64,000 nucleotides of DNA from Platynereis dumerilii (GCA_026936325.1 JAPTHN010000015.1:434001-498000); one strand, 5' to 3'. Shown: positions 11,814 to 23,930, counted from the stretch's first letter. Translations and numbers: made by a program. Notes: generated by a model from the letters alone, not told the origin.

Positions 11814-13940
11814 TTGATTCTGAGAATTTCATGAGTCGGCCGCTTCGTTTGCAATTTGCGCCACTTCTATTTGGGTTAGGGACTTCTCGTTTACAGCATT
11901 AGATGCGCTATGAAGAGGACTACATACAGCCGGAGTTTCAGCTTGATACTCAGAATAGAAAATTTTTGCAGGCGATTTTCGACAAGCAGGTCTATTTTCT
12001 CAAAAATGACTTTGAGATATAAATACATTTTTATATCAAAATCCATCGCGGTAGGAAACCTTCTCTTATGCATTTTATTGTTCCTCACAATATTTGGAAA
12101 TAAATGACAAAGAAATGAGAAATCCTATCTCGCCAATTTTTTTTAGAGCCATGGTTTATAAAAAAAGTTAAAATTGTCAAAATCAATAGTTTGATTCCGA
12201 GCCCCTTGGAAAGCCCTTTAAACTAAATATATTTCTTTCAAATTGTTATCAGCTTTTCCATTGAAGTGTCTTCTTTAATTTCATGCTTCATTGAATAATA
12301 TGGGATGCATGACCACTGAATGACAGGGTAAAGTTCACAGCAAAAAAAATTACGAAAAAAATTGAGTTTTTCAGGTTTGTGTGAAATGACTTTCTTGTAA
12401 AAAACCTCAAATATTTAGAAAAAAAGGCTGGTTGCGACCCCCTTTTTTGACATATCCTTGCTATAAACCATATTTTGGACCATTCTAAACTATTTTTTTT
12501 AAATCCTATCTCGGAAAGTTCATGAGTATCGAGCCACCTTAATGCTGGACTCTCCTATTAGCCCACAAGCTTACAAACTTGAAATGAAATACTATACCAG
12601 GCTATACTGTACCAGTATGCTCCTCAGTGATTGTGCTACCATACAGTGTGTTGAAAGAATGGAAACTGGTCTGCAAGATTTTTGACTTTCAAAAAAAAAC
12701 ATAGGCTGTGCAGCAGCAAACCTTCAGCGAAAAACACCTTTAGAAGATTACAATAATATCATAAAACTAGTAATGCCCATTGAGGCACATGTTTAGGGGG
12801 ATGAAGACCCCCCCCCAACAAACGATAATGGCAGATGCAGATGTGGAATCTGTCTGGTACGCCTAATGTGAGCAATGTGCACATTGATGAAACAGGCAGA
12901 TTGGTTTTGTCGTAATTGTTGACCTCTTAGCTGTTGTAGTGAACCTTGCATGGCCGAGGGTTGAAGAGTTTTGAAATATTATTATAGACATGGCCATTGA
13001 GGGGAATTTTTAGGGGGAATGGAGTGGCCCCCCGCCCGACCCCCCATTATATGTGAAAATGAAGAGGTAGATTGCCAGTGATGGCAGTGGAAATATGGAC
13101 AGGGAAATGATTAAAATTCTTTAAAATGAGGGTAAGATGACGAAGATACGATGAGTAGAAGTGGGTCAGCCAGTGTGCAGGCATGGAAAGCAGGTGACAC
13201 CTGAGTGTGTAGATGGTTTTGGCGGGAAGAGAGACGGTGGCGCCAGCCTCTGGCGTGAGCAGTCAGTGAACTACGATGGAGATTCATGCGTCCCTGGTGG
13301 GGAACAACAGCAGAAGCAGGAAACGTAAATAAGGGAGCTGTTTCACTGTTATTTGCTGTTATCAGAAGGAGAGGATAGATCAATAAGGATAGGTGGATAG
13401 TTTAGGTGAGTGGCATTGCTCGGGGAGGAGTTTTTAGCTGTTGAAGGTGTGAGAATATCACCTATGATTTTTGCATCTTATACCCGGCAGGGATTGGTGC
13501 GTTTACGAAATTAGGTATGCAATACTGCCCTGAAAAAGTAAATGGCAGTAACTGCGCAAACCTTAGTTTTTAGAAATTAACGTTTTTGTGTTTTTTCATT
13601 GCCTAGAGTAACCTATGGGTCTGATAAGGTTTATATTCTGCATGTTCACTGTTCAATGGCCATAAAATATATCACTATTGCGAATTGTAGTGTATCTGAA
13701 TTTGTATGGACATGACAGACACTACTGTCATTTCCCTTAGGAAACCACTGTAGATTCACTTAAAATTACTGAGGAGAAAGGCAGTAACTCCGTTTTAAAA
13801 GAAAAAAAACCAGTCTGAGTTGGAAGATGACCCAACAGAAATACAAAAGAACCACTTTTATCTGAAAACCAATCACTTAATAACATTTCTCATATTATAT
13901 AACCATTGGAGAATATGTTGAAGTGTTATAATGGTCACGG
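11814..13940. other. Gene-free stretch
   Basis: No convincing exon, RNA gene or complete element is visible apart from one element end at 12,699-12,766. It has short C-runs near 12,810 and 13,030 and two weakly similar passages (about 12,770 and 12,990). Short open frames here have no recognisable motif. Confidence 0.5.
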
Positions 13941-14460
13941 TCAAGTGAACGAGAATCGAGAAATTCTCGAGAAATCTCGGACTTTGGCTTTTCATAGCTG
14001 CAACAATATACATTTAGCAACTGAGATTAAATCTCACAATGGAACAATTTTTTTTGGCTTTTATGATATCTTTTGCAGCTTTAATGTTTATTTATGTGTT
14101 TTTTATACAGGGTATATCATAACTAAACATCAAGCATAAAATTTTAAAACATTTGAGCAAGTTCAACTTTAGCATTTATATTATTATAAGGTATAAGGTA
14201 TAAACTACGGGTTATCATCTATATATGCTTAAATTGAACAATGGAGCCAATACAGAATAATAATAATATCAATCAAAACAAAGCAACAACCAAGTGCTCT
14301 GTAACTGTAGCAAACACTAAACACATGAACAGTATTGAAGACCATGCCATTGATCAATCAAGGTCCATTTCAATGGCGACAATTCTCAAGAATTTCTCGA
14401 GATCATGAGAACATGCTGAGTAATTGCTGATCTAGAGACTCCTCTAGAATTCCTGGTCTA
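13933..14460. repeat. Possible small inverted-repeat element (CTCGAGAAATTCTCGAG type)
   Basis: The passage GAGAATCGAGAAATTCTC at 13,951 onward has an inverted, imperfect counterpart around 14,381-14,410 (AATTCTCAAGAATTTCTCGA). The interior is AT-rich and non-coding. It might be a decayed MITE. Confidence 0.25.
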
Positions 14461-14936
14461 ATTGGGAGCAAAATGCATCACTTTAAAGGGAGAAATAGCA
14501 TGGAAAGCTGACGCCGACCGCAAAAAATACACTAAATCTACAATAACTGTAATACAGACTCTCTCATATAGGCCCACACGTTTTAAAATGTCATTCTCAA
14601 GTTCTGACGCATTGACCAAGAAAGCTGAAGAAGTCGTAATGATGGACTCAAATTAGGGTGTAATATTTAAATAAGGGTCACAGACAGACGACATTTATTC
14701 CGACATGGTCCGTCTTGTTAGGATCCAGAGATTGCGAAGTTGGCCTAAATATTACCGGACTAAAACACTCCTGTGAAAGTTACAAGCTTTATGAAATGGT
14801 AATAAATTGATCAATTGTAGTAAATATTGATTTTATTTCAATGATTACCTCTGTGAAATATACATAATTACAGAAAAGGAGAGTGAAAAGGAAGCCGGAT
14901 TTACTAATAAATTAATCAGAAATATAGGGGAGACCA

Positions 14937-15873
14937 GGGTAAGTTGTGACATTTTTTTTGTCAGGCTGATTTTCCGAAAAACCAAAGCTTAATCATGCAG
15001 TCTGAAAATCAGAAATCAAAATATAATACGTTGGACAGAATCGACCAAAGTTCCAGGGCAGTCCGACCATTGGGAAGGTCATGGCAGGCGTTTGAAAAAA
15101 GTAGGTTAAGTGGCACAACTTGCCCCGGTGCCGGGGTAAGTTGTGCCGCGTGACGGGGTAAGTTGTGCCGCCTAATTTACTCCAAAAAAATCTTGTATTT
15201 CACCCATTTCTTCAGATAGATCATTTGTATCATGTTTTTAACGTATGGCTGACATGTCACATGAAACTAATCAGACATTTTATGAGCCATTTTATACACA
15301 AATTAGAAATGCTGAAAAAAACTGAATTATTTATTGTTTAGATCATGTTATAACTCTTTTAACGCGTGTTCCTTTCAGTGTAAGTCATTTCACAGCCTGT
15401 TTAGGCCTTGCATAGAATAAATACAAAAAAAGATGAATAAAATATTAATTCCTACGTCATAATATTGGCACAACTCAGCCCTATCAAAACGGCAGAACTT
15501 ACCCCAAATTGATTTTCTGGATGAAACTGATTGTCAAAAATAAACGAACAATGCAAAATTAAATCTAACAACGGAAATGTCTAGATATACCTCTTAACTC
15601 CATCATACCAGAGGGACATCATCTTATTACAAATACCAAATGACTGAGAAACCAGAATGTCAGACCTCGGCACTTTAAGTTTTCAGCAACAAAATTGAAT
15701 TTATTAATGTAGCTTTTCATACCATTATATTTCGCAGTTTTTTTCTTGGTGCCTAATGATGTTGACCAAGTGGGTATATCGGGGTGGCATTGCCTTCTTT
15801 GCCCAGTTCTTCATTTAAGCCCGACAGTGGGCGGCACAACTTACCCCGCGGCACAACTTACCCCGGTCTCCCC
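14937..15873. mobile_element. 937-bp GGGGAG-class TIR element (word: GTAAGTTGTGCC)
   Basis: The left end GGGGAGACCAGGGTAAGTTG mirrors the right end (reverse complement GGGGAGACCGGGGTAAGTTG). TA flanks both sides, as expected of a TA duplication. The word GGGGTAAGTTGTGCC recurs near the left end (about 15,115-15,170) and, inverted, at 15,470-15,870. There is no transposase, so it is a non-autonomous MITE-like copy. Confidence 0.75.
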
Positions 15874-16618
15874 TATCATCAATCTTCAGTCATGGAAATA
15901 ACCATCTGGCCACGACTATCAAGCCACCCAGAACTCTTACTCTTCCATGACCCAGTCAACGGTACTGGCCCAACCAAAATCATCTCTGACAGGCAATTAA
16001 AAAAAACCATGGCTACTATTACTGTCTGAAATGACATGGAGATGAATCAGGTTCTCAACTGTCCCTGTAACTTTTCAATTTTGCACAATAGGATAGAATA
16101 AGTCCCACTATGTCATGCTACTGTGTGGTGAGGTTGGCTGCACAGAAATCCGACTTTCTTCGGACACCCAGTTGATAAATCCAACACTCAATCATCTCCG
16201 TCAGGGCCAGGAATAACACTCAGGTGACATATCAATAGCCGGTGGGCATCGGAAGTCACACAACGTCTCTGATGTAAATTGACGTGCCCTGACATCAAAT
16301 AGGACAAACTGCTCACAGTGTAGGTCTCCAACACAATGAAGCAAAGATCACACTTCACATCCAAATTCATCACGAAAAGTCAAACTGAGTCAATATCTCT
16401 GATTTCTTATCTTAACAAGTAAAGCTTTTGGCATTATCCTACTTTAGCCCCCTTGAGGGTTTAAACATTTTATAGGTATTTCCATAGATATTGATCAACA
16501 AAAACTGAAACTGAAAAATAACTCAAATATGTTTCAAGTCTGTATATCACAGAATAAATACTGTAAAAGTGTGAAGGGAGATCATTACCAAGAATGCTCA
16601 CAGTTATATGTTTCTTAA

Positions 16619-17293
16619 AGTTGAATCCCACAGAAAACTGCTGCTCCACCTATTGTACTCCACAGTTCAACAAAAATACCCCAGCTGGTGGCTCCCCCGC
16701 TTGGTCAAATTGTTCATATGCATTGGAAAAGCCACAGACTTTTGAAAACAGGGGTAGGCTCACTCGAAGGCTGCTGGCTCAGCCAGGAATAATGGCACTA
16801 AACTATAAATGCACACATTTTGGGTTGATATACAGGCCTATAATCCAATCCATCTTTCATAAAAATCGGAGAAGGAATCTTCGAGATATTCAAGTTTATT
16901 TTAAGGGGGACTTATTTTTGTTGAACCATTTTTCATTATTTTTTCATATTGTACACCACATAACTCTCCAAAAACATCGGTAACCCCCCTTCAAAGACTT
17001 GTTTTTCAATAAAGTGTATTTTCAGCTATATTCCTTTAATTTTTCATAAATATCTCATGGATATTGTTCGAGTGACGCTGCTTTTCGTTATAAATCACAC
17101 ACTTTTTTAGTATTTTACTGTATGATTTAGTGTAATGACATAAAATTTTGAAAAGATCATAGTTCGAAAATTATGTTGGATAGCCCACCTATTTTTTTAT
17201 ACGTTGGAAAGCTTTCTTTTTGAAGAACTTTTTGGCAAAGTTTCATGAATATCTCATGGATTTTAGATTTCTTGCCAAGTGTGGGATTCAACT
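16619..17293 (+). mobile_element. 675-bp TTAA-flanked MITE, copy 1
   Basis: The TIR AGTTGAATCCCACA lies at both ends with TTAA on each side (16,615-16,618; 17,294-17,297). A TTAA target is used by piggyBac and some Kolobok transposons. A second copy at 28,928-29,602 has the same length and orientation and I find no difference between them by eye, so both are recent. Its interior (about 16,662-16,927) is an embedded piece of another family, the GTTCAACAAAAATA element. An internal 120-codon open frame is repeat sequence, not a gene. Confidence 0.85.
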
Positions 17294-17329
17294 TTAAAAC
17301 ATTCAAACTGAAGTGTGATATATTGCAAA

Positions 17330-17610
17330 ATACTGTCTTATATATACCCCCACTTTAGCCCCCTTTCCCATTGACTGTACCATTGAAAAGGGGGCTAATG
17401 TAGGAGTATATATAGACACTAGGATATAACAAAAACTGTCTTATTATACTCCTGCTTTAGCCCCCTTTTCCATTGACTGTACCATTGAAAAGGGGGCTAA
17501 AGCAGGAGTATATATAAGACAGTATTTTATATATCCTACTGCCTTATATATACTCCTGCTTTAGCCCCCTTTTCAATGGTACTGTCAATGGAAAAGGGGG
17601 CTATAATAAG
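17330..17610. repeat. Three tandem hairpins built from TTTAGCCCCCTTTTCC
   Basis: Three palindromes (about 17,344-17,414, 17,446-17,513 and 17,548-17,602) share the arm ACTCCTGCTTTAGCCCCC and a loop containing ATTGACTGTACCATTG. The arms repeat the TTAGCCCCCT part of the TIRs of the surrounding 16,430-17,783 element, so they are internal multiplications of its end. Confidence 0.75.
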
Positions 17611-17791
17611 ACAGTATTTTGATAAATAGTTAGACAATTATTTCTTTGTTACATTGACTGTATAAGCGCCATCTTGTGTATAAACATAATGACGTTTATA
17701 CAGTAAAAATTACCACCTCTATTTCCCATTAAAAAAGGGCCTAAATGTTTAGACCCCTGAGGGGGCTAATGTAGGATAATGCCAAGCTTTT

Positions 17792-19030
17792 GCTGTGATA
17801 CTAACAGGGGCATAATTTGATGGCGGCAGGGGGGACATTTTCTACCCGGGAGGACATAATATGAAATGGCCATTGGCCACCCCCTGCCACTTTTTTGTGT
17901 GAAAACCATGGTGTGATAATGGCCCTTAGATTCAATCCGGTAAGGAGCAGTTCTAATAGACATGCCCCCCCCCCATCTTTCTGCTTGGGCAGGTTACTGA
18001 CAACGTTTATTCAAAGATCTGATGGCCAATTCCAACCACGTCACCGGGTGTCTGCTGCCCCCACCCCCCCCCTACATTTTCCAAGAAAACTATGCCTCTT
18101 TATACTAACACCAAAATGAAGAGCATCATGATCTAGTGAAATTAATTATTATAAGAATATTCTAATAAGTGTTAAAATGATGCTAATCATAAAGGAGACT
18201 TCAATCTGTACCATTGTCTAAAAGCAGTGTAATATCCAGACAATATTCACATTTTTAAATTTTCATAAAATTTGATTTATTTATACTTTTATTTTCTTAA
18301 CACTGAGCAGCCTAACATTAAAAGGCAGATGCCATTCTTTCTATTCTACATACCTTGCTATGCCAGGCAACTGGTGATGAAATAGAGGGTGACCCACCAC
18401 AAATTGCAAAAGTTTTGTTCTATACATTTTTTCAATCCCTAGATGTCTGGCTTTAATAAGAAAGGATTTGAAGGCCATGTCTGTGGATTATTTGGTGTTG
18501 TGGCATTTTGAAATGTTAAATGTCATGTAATGGATATGCCTTTCCTGATGCAGAGCATTGGAAATACAAACATTTAGGCAGGTAGGTGCCTTTATACATA
18601 GTTAGTGCCACAGATGGAATTTAAATATGATTGAGATACCAATCAGCTAAGCCTAATGTGCCATGACATTACATGGGATTGGACCTTTCCATAAATCCTC
18701 TGCATTTGCATCATTGGACTTACAAATTCTAAATATACTTAATTAGTGGTTAGTGTTTATATGAGAGAAACTGTTGCTGTATTACTATTATTATGGTTGA
18801 AGATAGTGTAATTATCTAATATTGTTAGTGCCTTAACTATGCTAGCCATCTTCGTTGTATTTTGTCTGCATCTTTTGTTGGCATTTGGCCTGCATCTTGC
18901 TCTAAATTTGGTCAGCATTTGATCTGCATGGCAGAAAAATTTGTCGAGCATTATACTAATTTTGGTCTGCATTTTAAGTGAAAATTGACAAATTTACATA
19001 TGAATAGAAACAAATATAGATAATAATTCA
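17792..19030. other. Gene-free stretch
   Basis: No exon or complete element seen. The part 18,840-18,970 contains several loose repeats of a TTGGTCTGCAT-like word. Elsewhere only C-runs (17,964; 18,064) and AT-rich sequence. Confidence 0.5.
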
Positions 19031-19031
19031 G

Positions 19032-19565
19032 ACCGAAAAGAACTGTCAAACCTTGCAGTAGGCTAATTCTTATATTGTGATCAAGGAATGAAAGGGCATT
19101 TAATGGCAAAGGCTTGATTGAACAGAGGTGGATCCAGACAGGGTCATCTAGAGGGGGCTCGGGTGTGTTTCGGCATTCGCGGGCCTGCGTCGCAGCGTAT
19201 TTTCTTCAAAATACTACTATTAATCTCAGTGGTCTGGGGGGGGGGGCTGTGCCCCCTAGGCCCCCCCTGTATCCGCCACTGTTGAAGGTGCCATTAAATT
19301 CAATCTGACAATCTGTCTTTACTTGGCAGGGTCCCGTAATCAATGGATTACAGAGAGTGTCATTCAAAGAAGAGGAGGAATACCTGAAGACAGGACAAGA
19401 CACTGAAAAAGAACTGTCAAACCTTGCAGTAATTTTTCATATTGTGATCAAGGAATGAAAGGGCATTTAATGACAAAGGCTTGATTGAAAGTGCCATTAA
19501 ATTCAATCTGACAATCAGCCTTTATTTGGCAGGGTCCTGTAATCAATGGATTACAGAGAATGTGA
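19032..19565. repeat. Tandem duplication of a ~160-bp sequence, first copy interrupted
   Basis: The sequence starting AAAAGAACTGTCAAACC occurs at 19,035 and again near 19,406, and both copies run to AATCAATGGATTACAGAGA. The first is split by the 159-bp element at 19,123-19,281; the second is continuous and serves as its empty site. Confidence 0.75.
19123..19281. mobile_element. 159-bp hAT-like MITE
   Basis: Ends CAGAGGTGGATCCAG and, inverted, CAGTGGCGGATACAG. This CAG(T/A)GGCGGAT type of TIR is common in hAT elements. TTGAA flanks both sides (19,118-19,122; 19,282-19,286) and occurs once in the uninterrupted copy nearby, so the duplication is about 5 bp, short for classic 8-bp hAT. The interior is G/C-rich with a long G-run. 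Confidence 0.7.
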
Positions 19566-19589
19566 ACTCAATAGTTATATCACAGTTAT

Positions 19590-19872
19590 CATTTCCAACT
19601 TCTCAGGGCTGTCCATGCTAAATTTAGACATCTCATCTATGATGGAGTAAGTGATTCCTGCAAAAAGGTGCTTAGTGACTATGAGAAAAATGAAAACAAG
19701 GAGATGTTGAGGCTCCTACTAAAACCTTTTTAGTTCTAGCTTAGAATTTTATCATTTATTTCATTTTTATTTTTTTGTATAATTTTTTTACTGTTTTTAC
19801 CTTGTTTTATATTATCTCATGTTTATGAGGAAAAATAAATTCTTATGTCTTATGTCTTATGCCTTATGCTAA
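19590..19872 (+). mobile_element. Possible LINE 3' end
   Basis: A short open stretch ends in a stop near 19,730. An AT-rich tail with an AATAAA signal (about 19,835) follows, then tandem CTTATGT units to about 19,870. Short repeats after AATAAA are a feature of CR1-like LINE ends. No conserved RT block is present, so the assignment is tentative. Confidence 0.35.
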
Positions 19873-20940
19873 CTATTTTGTCAGTTGGTTTGCCCTACGC
19901 ATCGCGACACATCCCGTGTCCAGTGCCCGCATTTTAGGTCATCCACAACACCGCATATTTTCAGGCTTTCAGGCAGCTCCTATTTATGGAAATTTGCAAC
20001 AAGAATTCTCAAGTTAGCGGGCCAAGGACGGCATTGTGAGTACCCACATGTGATGTTCAATCAGATAAAAGGCCAATGCCAACACTTTGTGACGGTTAAA
20101 TGGTCAAGGAAACCCCAAAAAACTGGACCAAAGTTGGATCCTCTAAATCCAACATTTTCACAACTCGTACGGTTACAAGGAGGAGCTTGCGGGGCATCAC
20201 AAATCCTTCAAATCCTGGAATATTGAGAAAATTAAGAATTTGCCGTTATTGGCAAAATCTCCAGACATAACCTCAATTACACAATAAGGACATCTTGGAC
20301 CATATTGTACATAAGATGGAGGTTCAGCCAACTGGTCTGGACCAGGTGCAAGTGACTTTCACTGAAGAATGGCCATATCGATATTGTGATGTTTTTTGGT
20401 TGTACACACCAATATTAAGTGGCAATTTTTGCATATGTTGAAATTTTGTGTCTATGTCGTTGAGCCATGGTGCAATTTTTGATGATTTTTTACTAAAAAA
20501 ATGATGAATTTTTCCGAGTCACCCAAAGAAAATTTCCAAATAATTCTTAGCCACCAAAAATTGTTTATGATATCATTTATACGTAAATCTAATGCCTGAG
20601 GAAAAAATCTTTGCAATTCCTCACATTCAAACACCAATTCTAAAACTTAGAAGTTCTGACACCTTGAAATCCTAATTATTCCAGCTCTTTGATCATGATT
20701 GTAGAGTGCTGACTCACTGCTGACATTTTGTTTGAATTACAGAGCAGTCCAATCAAGCTCCAGGTGGCGACTGCCTGATTCTCCATAGGCAGTGGCAGCT
20801 TAGGCTGGTCATGGCTTGACTTGACTTGAAGTTGACATGACTGACGGCGGCTTGATACGGCGGCGGCTCCGGGGTGTATAGACGAGCATTTGATAAAGCC
20901 TCATACTATTAACCCAAAAAAAAAAAGTAAAACTCATTCC
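19873..20940. other. Stretch without a recognisable gene
   Basis: Contains a 113-codon open frame (19,885-20,226, plus) rich in Pro/His/Gln with no motif I recognise and no splice context. The rest is AT-rich. It may be repeat-derived. Confidence 0.4.
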
Positions 20941-20949
20941 AGAATATAA

Positions 20950-21290
20950 TCATGGGTTACATTCACAATTATACATGATTATCTTCTGTACAAACAGTCA
21001 TTGCATGGATCACCTGATTTTAGTCGTCTGAATGCACAATATTGGACTTGCAGACTGCATGTACTCAAAATGTATGAAACACAAACTGAAACTCGCACTT
21101 GAAACTGCTAAAGTCAGTCCCTGTTAGGAGATCAATGGCTTAAAATGCCATGGTCATTGGTCACCCATGTAAAACTCTATGTCACTTTTCAGGAGAGAAT
21201 GGTGTCATTCCTTCTCTCGACCAATGAAAATTGCAAGAAAAATGATGTATTTTCTACTTCAAATGTCTACAAATATGAAATCATCTGTAA
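20950..21290. repeat. Segment duplicated at 60,850-61,155
   Basis: About 300 bp downstream of pseudogene A match 60,850-61,155 in the same orientation, including AAAATGCCATGG and TCACTTTTCAGGAGAGA. It may be a fragment of another copy of the trypsin segment or a dispersed repeat. Confidence 0.6.
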
Positions 21291-21848
21291 CATTGTCATA
21301 CAATTCATTGAAGAAGTCAGTGTTTGCAGCATTAGCGCATTGATATATTTCCATTTAGGTATAATATTATGCCATTCAGGTAATAAAGTTTCATGACCAT
21401 CAGCTATGCGACCTCCTTGTAAAATCACTTCATTTGGAATAGAAACCTTTTTTGAGGGAATTGGCTACATGGCATGCATCGTAGAACAAGTTCGATAATA
21501 TAAATGATTATAACAATGATTTTTATTTCTGAAAACTCAAAAGGAAACATAGAAAAATGGATGCTGATTTAGTTTTGTTTGACGATTTACTGGATAACCC
21601 ATGCTCCTCATTGCCGCACAAAAACAAAAACCAATTCAATACTAAAAGTTTTCCTAGACCAAATAGTCTTTAGATAATCTTTTTTTTCCTGATTATGATT
21701 ACTTACAAATCAGTAATGCTGCAAAATTCTTGATCATTGGAGTTGAGCTTTTGTCAAGCACATTCTATGTTCTCAAAGTAACTGGCAAGCCCATGGACAT
21801 TTACTTCAGAATTGAAAAACAAACTCCCATATATATGCTTTCTAACGA

Positions 21849-21854
21849 TTTATT
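21849..21854 (-). promoter_or_regulatory. Poly(A) signal AATAAA of pseudogene A
   Basis: AATAAA on the minus strand about 26 nt past the stop codon; the same position is conserved in copies B (30,776-30,781) and C (52,985-52,990). Confidence 0.55.
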
Positions 21855-21879
21855 GCCAAACTGTTTTCAAGAAAATGAA

Positions 21880-23930
21880 TTAAACATCTCCGATCCATTC
21901 CAAGTAAGGAGACACTCTTGCGTAGACTCCAGCATAACCAGAGGCACAGCCAATTCCCCAGGACACAATACCAACAACGACGAAGTCGTCTCCACTCTTT
22001 ACCACAAGGGGGCCACCAGAGTCTCCCTGAAATTCAAACAAGTGTTATTTCCCTTCAAGTATTGAGTTGTCAATATAAACAGTTCAACAAAAATAAGTCC
22101 CCCTTTACGAAAACGTGAATATCTCAAAGACCTCTTCTCCGATTTTGGTGAAAGTTCGCCAGTTTGTAGGCCTGCATATTGACAGTCTGCGTGTGTATTT
22201 GTAGCTTTATTGCTAAATTTTTGTCTGCGCCAGCAGACCCTGAGTGCACGTACCCCTATTTTCAAAAATCCTGAGTTTTGGTTTTTCCAAAAAAAAATTT
22301 ACCAAAAGGTGTTTAAACTCCACTCAAATTACTTGTTATTGCATCCAAGGAACCTAAACTGTAAAACTGTTACAAAAGAAGTCCTTAGTTATCTTCTAAA
22401 CACAATTGAGAAACAAATTTTATCCAGAAACATGATGAGGTTTATCAAGCTGGTGGCTCCCTCACATGGTGAAATTGTTCATATCCATTGGAAAAGCCAT
22501 GGATTTTTGAAAACAGGGGTAGGCTCACTCGAAGGTTGCTGGCTCAGTGAGGAATAATGCCACTGAGCTATAAATTAATACACACTTGTAAAGTCGATAT
22601 ATGGGGCTATAATTTAGCCAACTGTCATAAATATCAGCGAAGGAATCTTTGTGATATTCAAGTTTATCCAGAGGGGGACTTATTTTTGTTGAACTGTTTA
22701 TAACATATGCAAATGAAGCCAAATGCAGATTCATACCTGGCAAGCATCAACGGATCTACGGTCTCCAGCGCACAACATGCCCTCAGTGATGTCACCAGGA
22801 TAGTCGACGCTGTTACATTCAGCATTGCTGATGATGTCAACTTGCACAAACTGAAGGGTTTGAGGGCAGCAGGGGCCACCTGAAATATTTCACACACTGC
22901 ACACAGATGTTTGTAAGGTGAATCACACTTGGACTACTTACCAGAGCTGAGGGTTCCCCATCCAGAGACAATACAACAGCAGTTTGTCCGGCATAATCCT
23001 GGGTAGTTGGAGCACACACAGCAGCTACATTCTCACTGAGAGAAATGCTGCTAGTGGTTTGCATCACAGAGATGTCATTGTCTAGGGTGAACCAGTTGTA
23101 CTGAAAAAATAGTATACAAAAAATATGATACACAAGCTCATTTGGGTTGGAGCTGACTATATCTTCAGTAAAAAGATCAAGGAATGTCATAAACTGTACA
23201 GATCTCTGAGTTTTACACATGTATAACTGTACTTACTTGTGGGTGCTGTCTGAGGACTGAGACACGGTGTGTTACCTCCGGTCCTTCGTTGCCGGATCTG
23301 TCATGCTCTCCAACACGGAGGTAAAGATCACTAGCGGAGCTGCAAATAGGCAAATGTTTGTCAGTTACAAAATAATATTTTTTGTCTTTTGTCATAGTTG
23401 GTAGAAGTGATTAATTGAATGATAATGTTGAACATACTCTCCGGCTGTGCAGTTCCTTGAAATGATGATAGCTCCACAGTAGTGACTTCCAAAAGAGGTT
23501 TGCATGCTCACCTGTCAAAACATGGTTTAATTAATTTTAGTTGTCTCAGGAAGATATGTGCATGACACCATACAAAAGGTGCTTCTATGAAAGCATTCAA
23601 TATATGTACACATGGCCAATGAAAACATTTTTGTGCCTTTGATTTTCTATATTGAGCAAAGTTCTTAGTCCAGAATACATACCTGCCATGGGATCTCATT
23701 GGGTCTGCTCTCCTGTCCTCCAACAATCCTTTGGTTCAGACCACCGGCATTGTTGTACTTGCTTTGGCCACAGCCTGTAAAATAAGACCAGGGTTGCTTT
23801 GACGTCTATGAGACTCAATGAAACTTCTAACCTAAGCAATGTCATAGCTCACAGGTCTACTTTAAAACTTACCAGATTCTCAGCCATAGGCAAGCACTGC
23901 CAGAGCAGCAAACACAACGAAGCGAAGCAT
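21880..23930 (-). pseudogene. Trypsin-like serine protease, copy A (pseudogene)
   Basis: Seven exons match copies B and C: 23,873-23,930; 23,683-23,774; 23,438-23,511; 23,237-23,339; 22,942-23,100; 22,737-22,879; 21,880-22,026. Splice sites remain GT/AG. It cannot make an enzyme. Codon 17 of the signal-peptide exon is TGA where B and C have TGG. Exon 3 lacks 21 nt in frame, removing WIMTAAH with the catalytic His. Exon 5 is 5 nt longer and shifts the frame before the GWGTL block. The GDSGGP (nucleophile Ser) and DACQ pocket codons remain in exons 6-7. A 621-bp transposon sits in intron 6 and the TATA box is altered. Most sequence is still close to B and C, so decay looks recent relative to the duplication. 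Confidence 0.9.
22078..22698. mobile_element. 621-bp TA-flanked TIR element in intron 6 of copy A
   Basis: The TIR AACAGTTCAACAAAAATAAG continues into TCCCCCT, inverted at the other end. Copies B and C show the empty site (CAATATA followed by the intron), so the insertion duplicated TA, as Tc1/mariner-type transposases do. No ORF. Relatives: 46,930-47,130 (truncated), 56,431-57,026, and pieces inside both 675-bp MITEs. Confidence 0.8.

Larger units (their letters stand above)
16430..17783. mobile_element. TIR element with 8-bp target duplication, hosting a MITE
   Basis: TIRs start GGCATTATCCTAC and continue into TTAGCCCCCT. They are flanked by identical 8-mers AAGCTTTT (16,422-16,429 and 17,784-17,791). 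An 8-bp duplication fits hAT-, P- or Merlin-like transposons; the TIR does not decide between them. The total of 1,354 bp includes a 675-bp TTAA-flanked MITE, leaving about 675 bp of its own sequence, much of it hairpins that repeat the TIR motif. No ORF. Confidence 0.75.

Noticed and set aside
13111-13383. 90-codon minus-strand frame as an exon
   Set aside because: No motif, no splice context, low-complexity Ser/His/Leu content.
16594-16983. 129-codon frame, repeated as 120 codons at 28,930-29,292
   Set aside because: Identical only because both lie in the 675-bp MITE; no domain, no codon signature, and it crosses a captured repeat.
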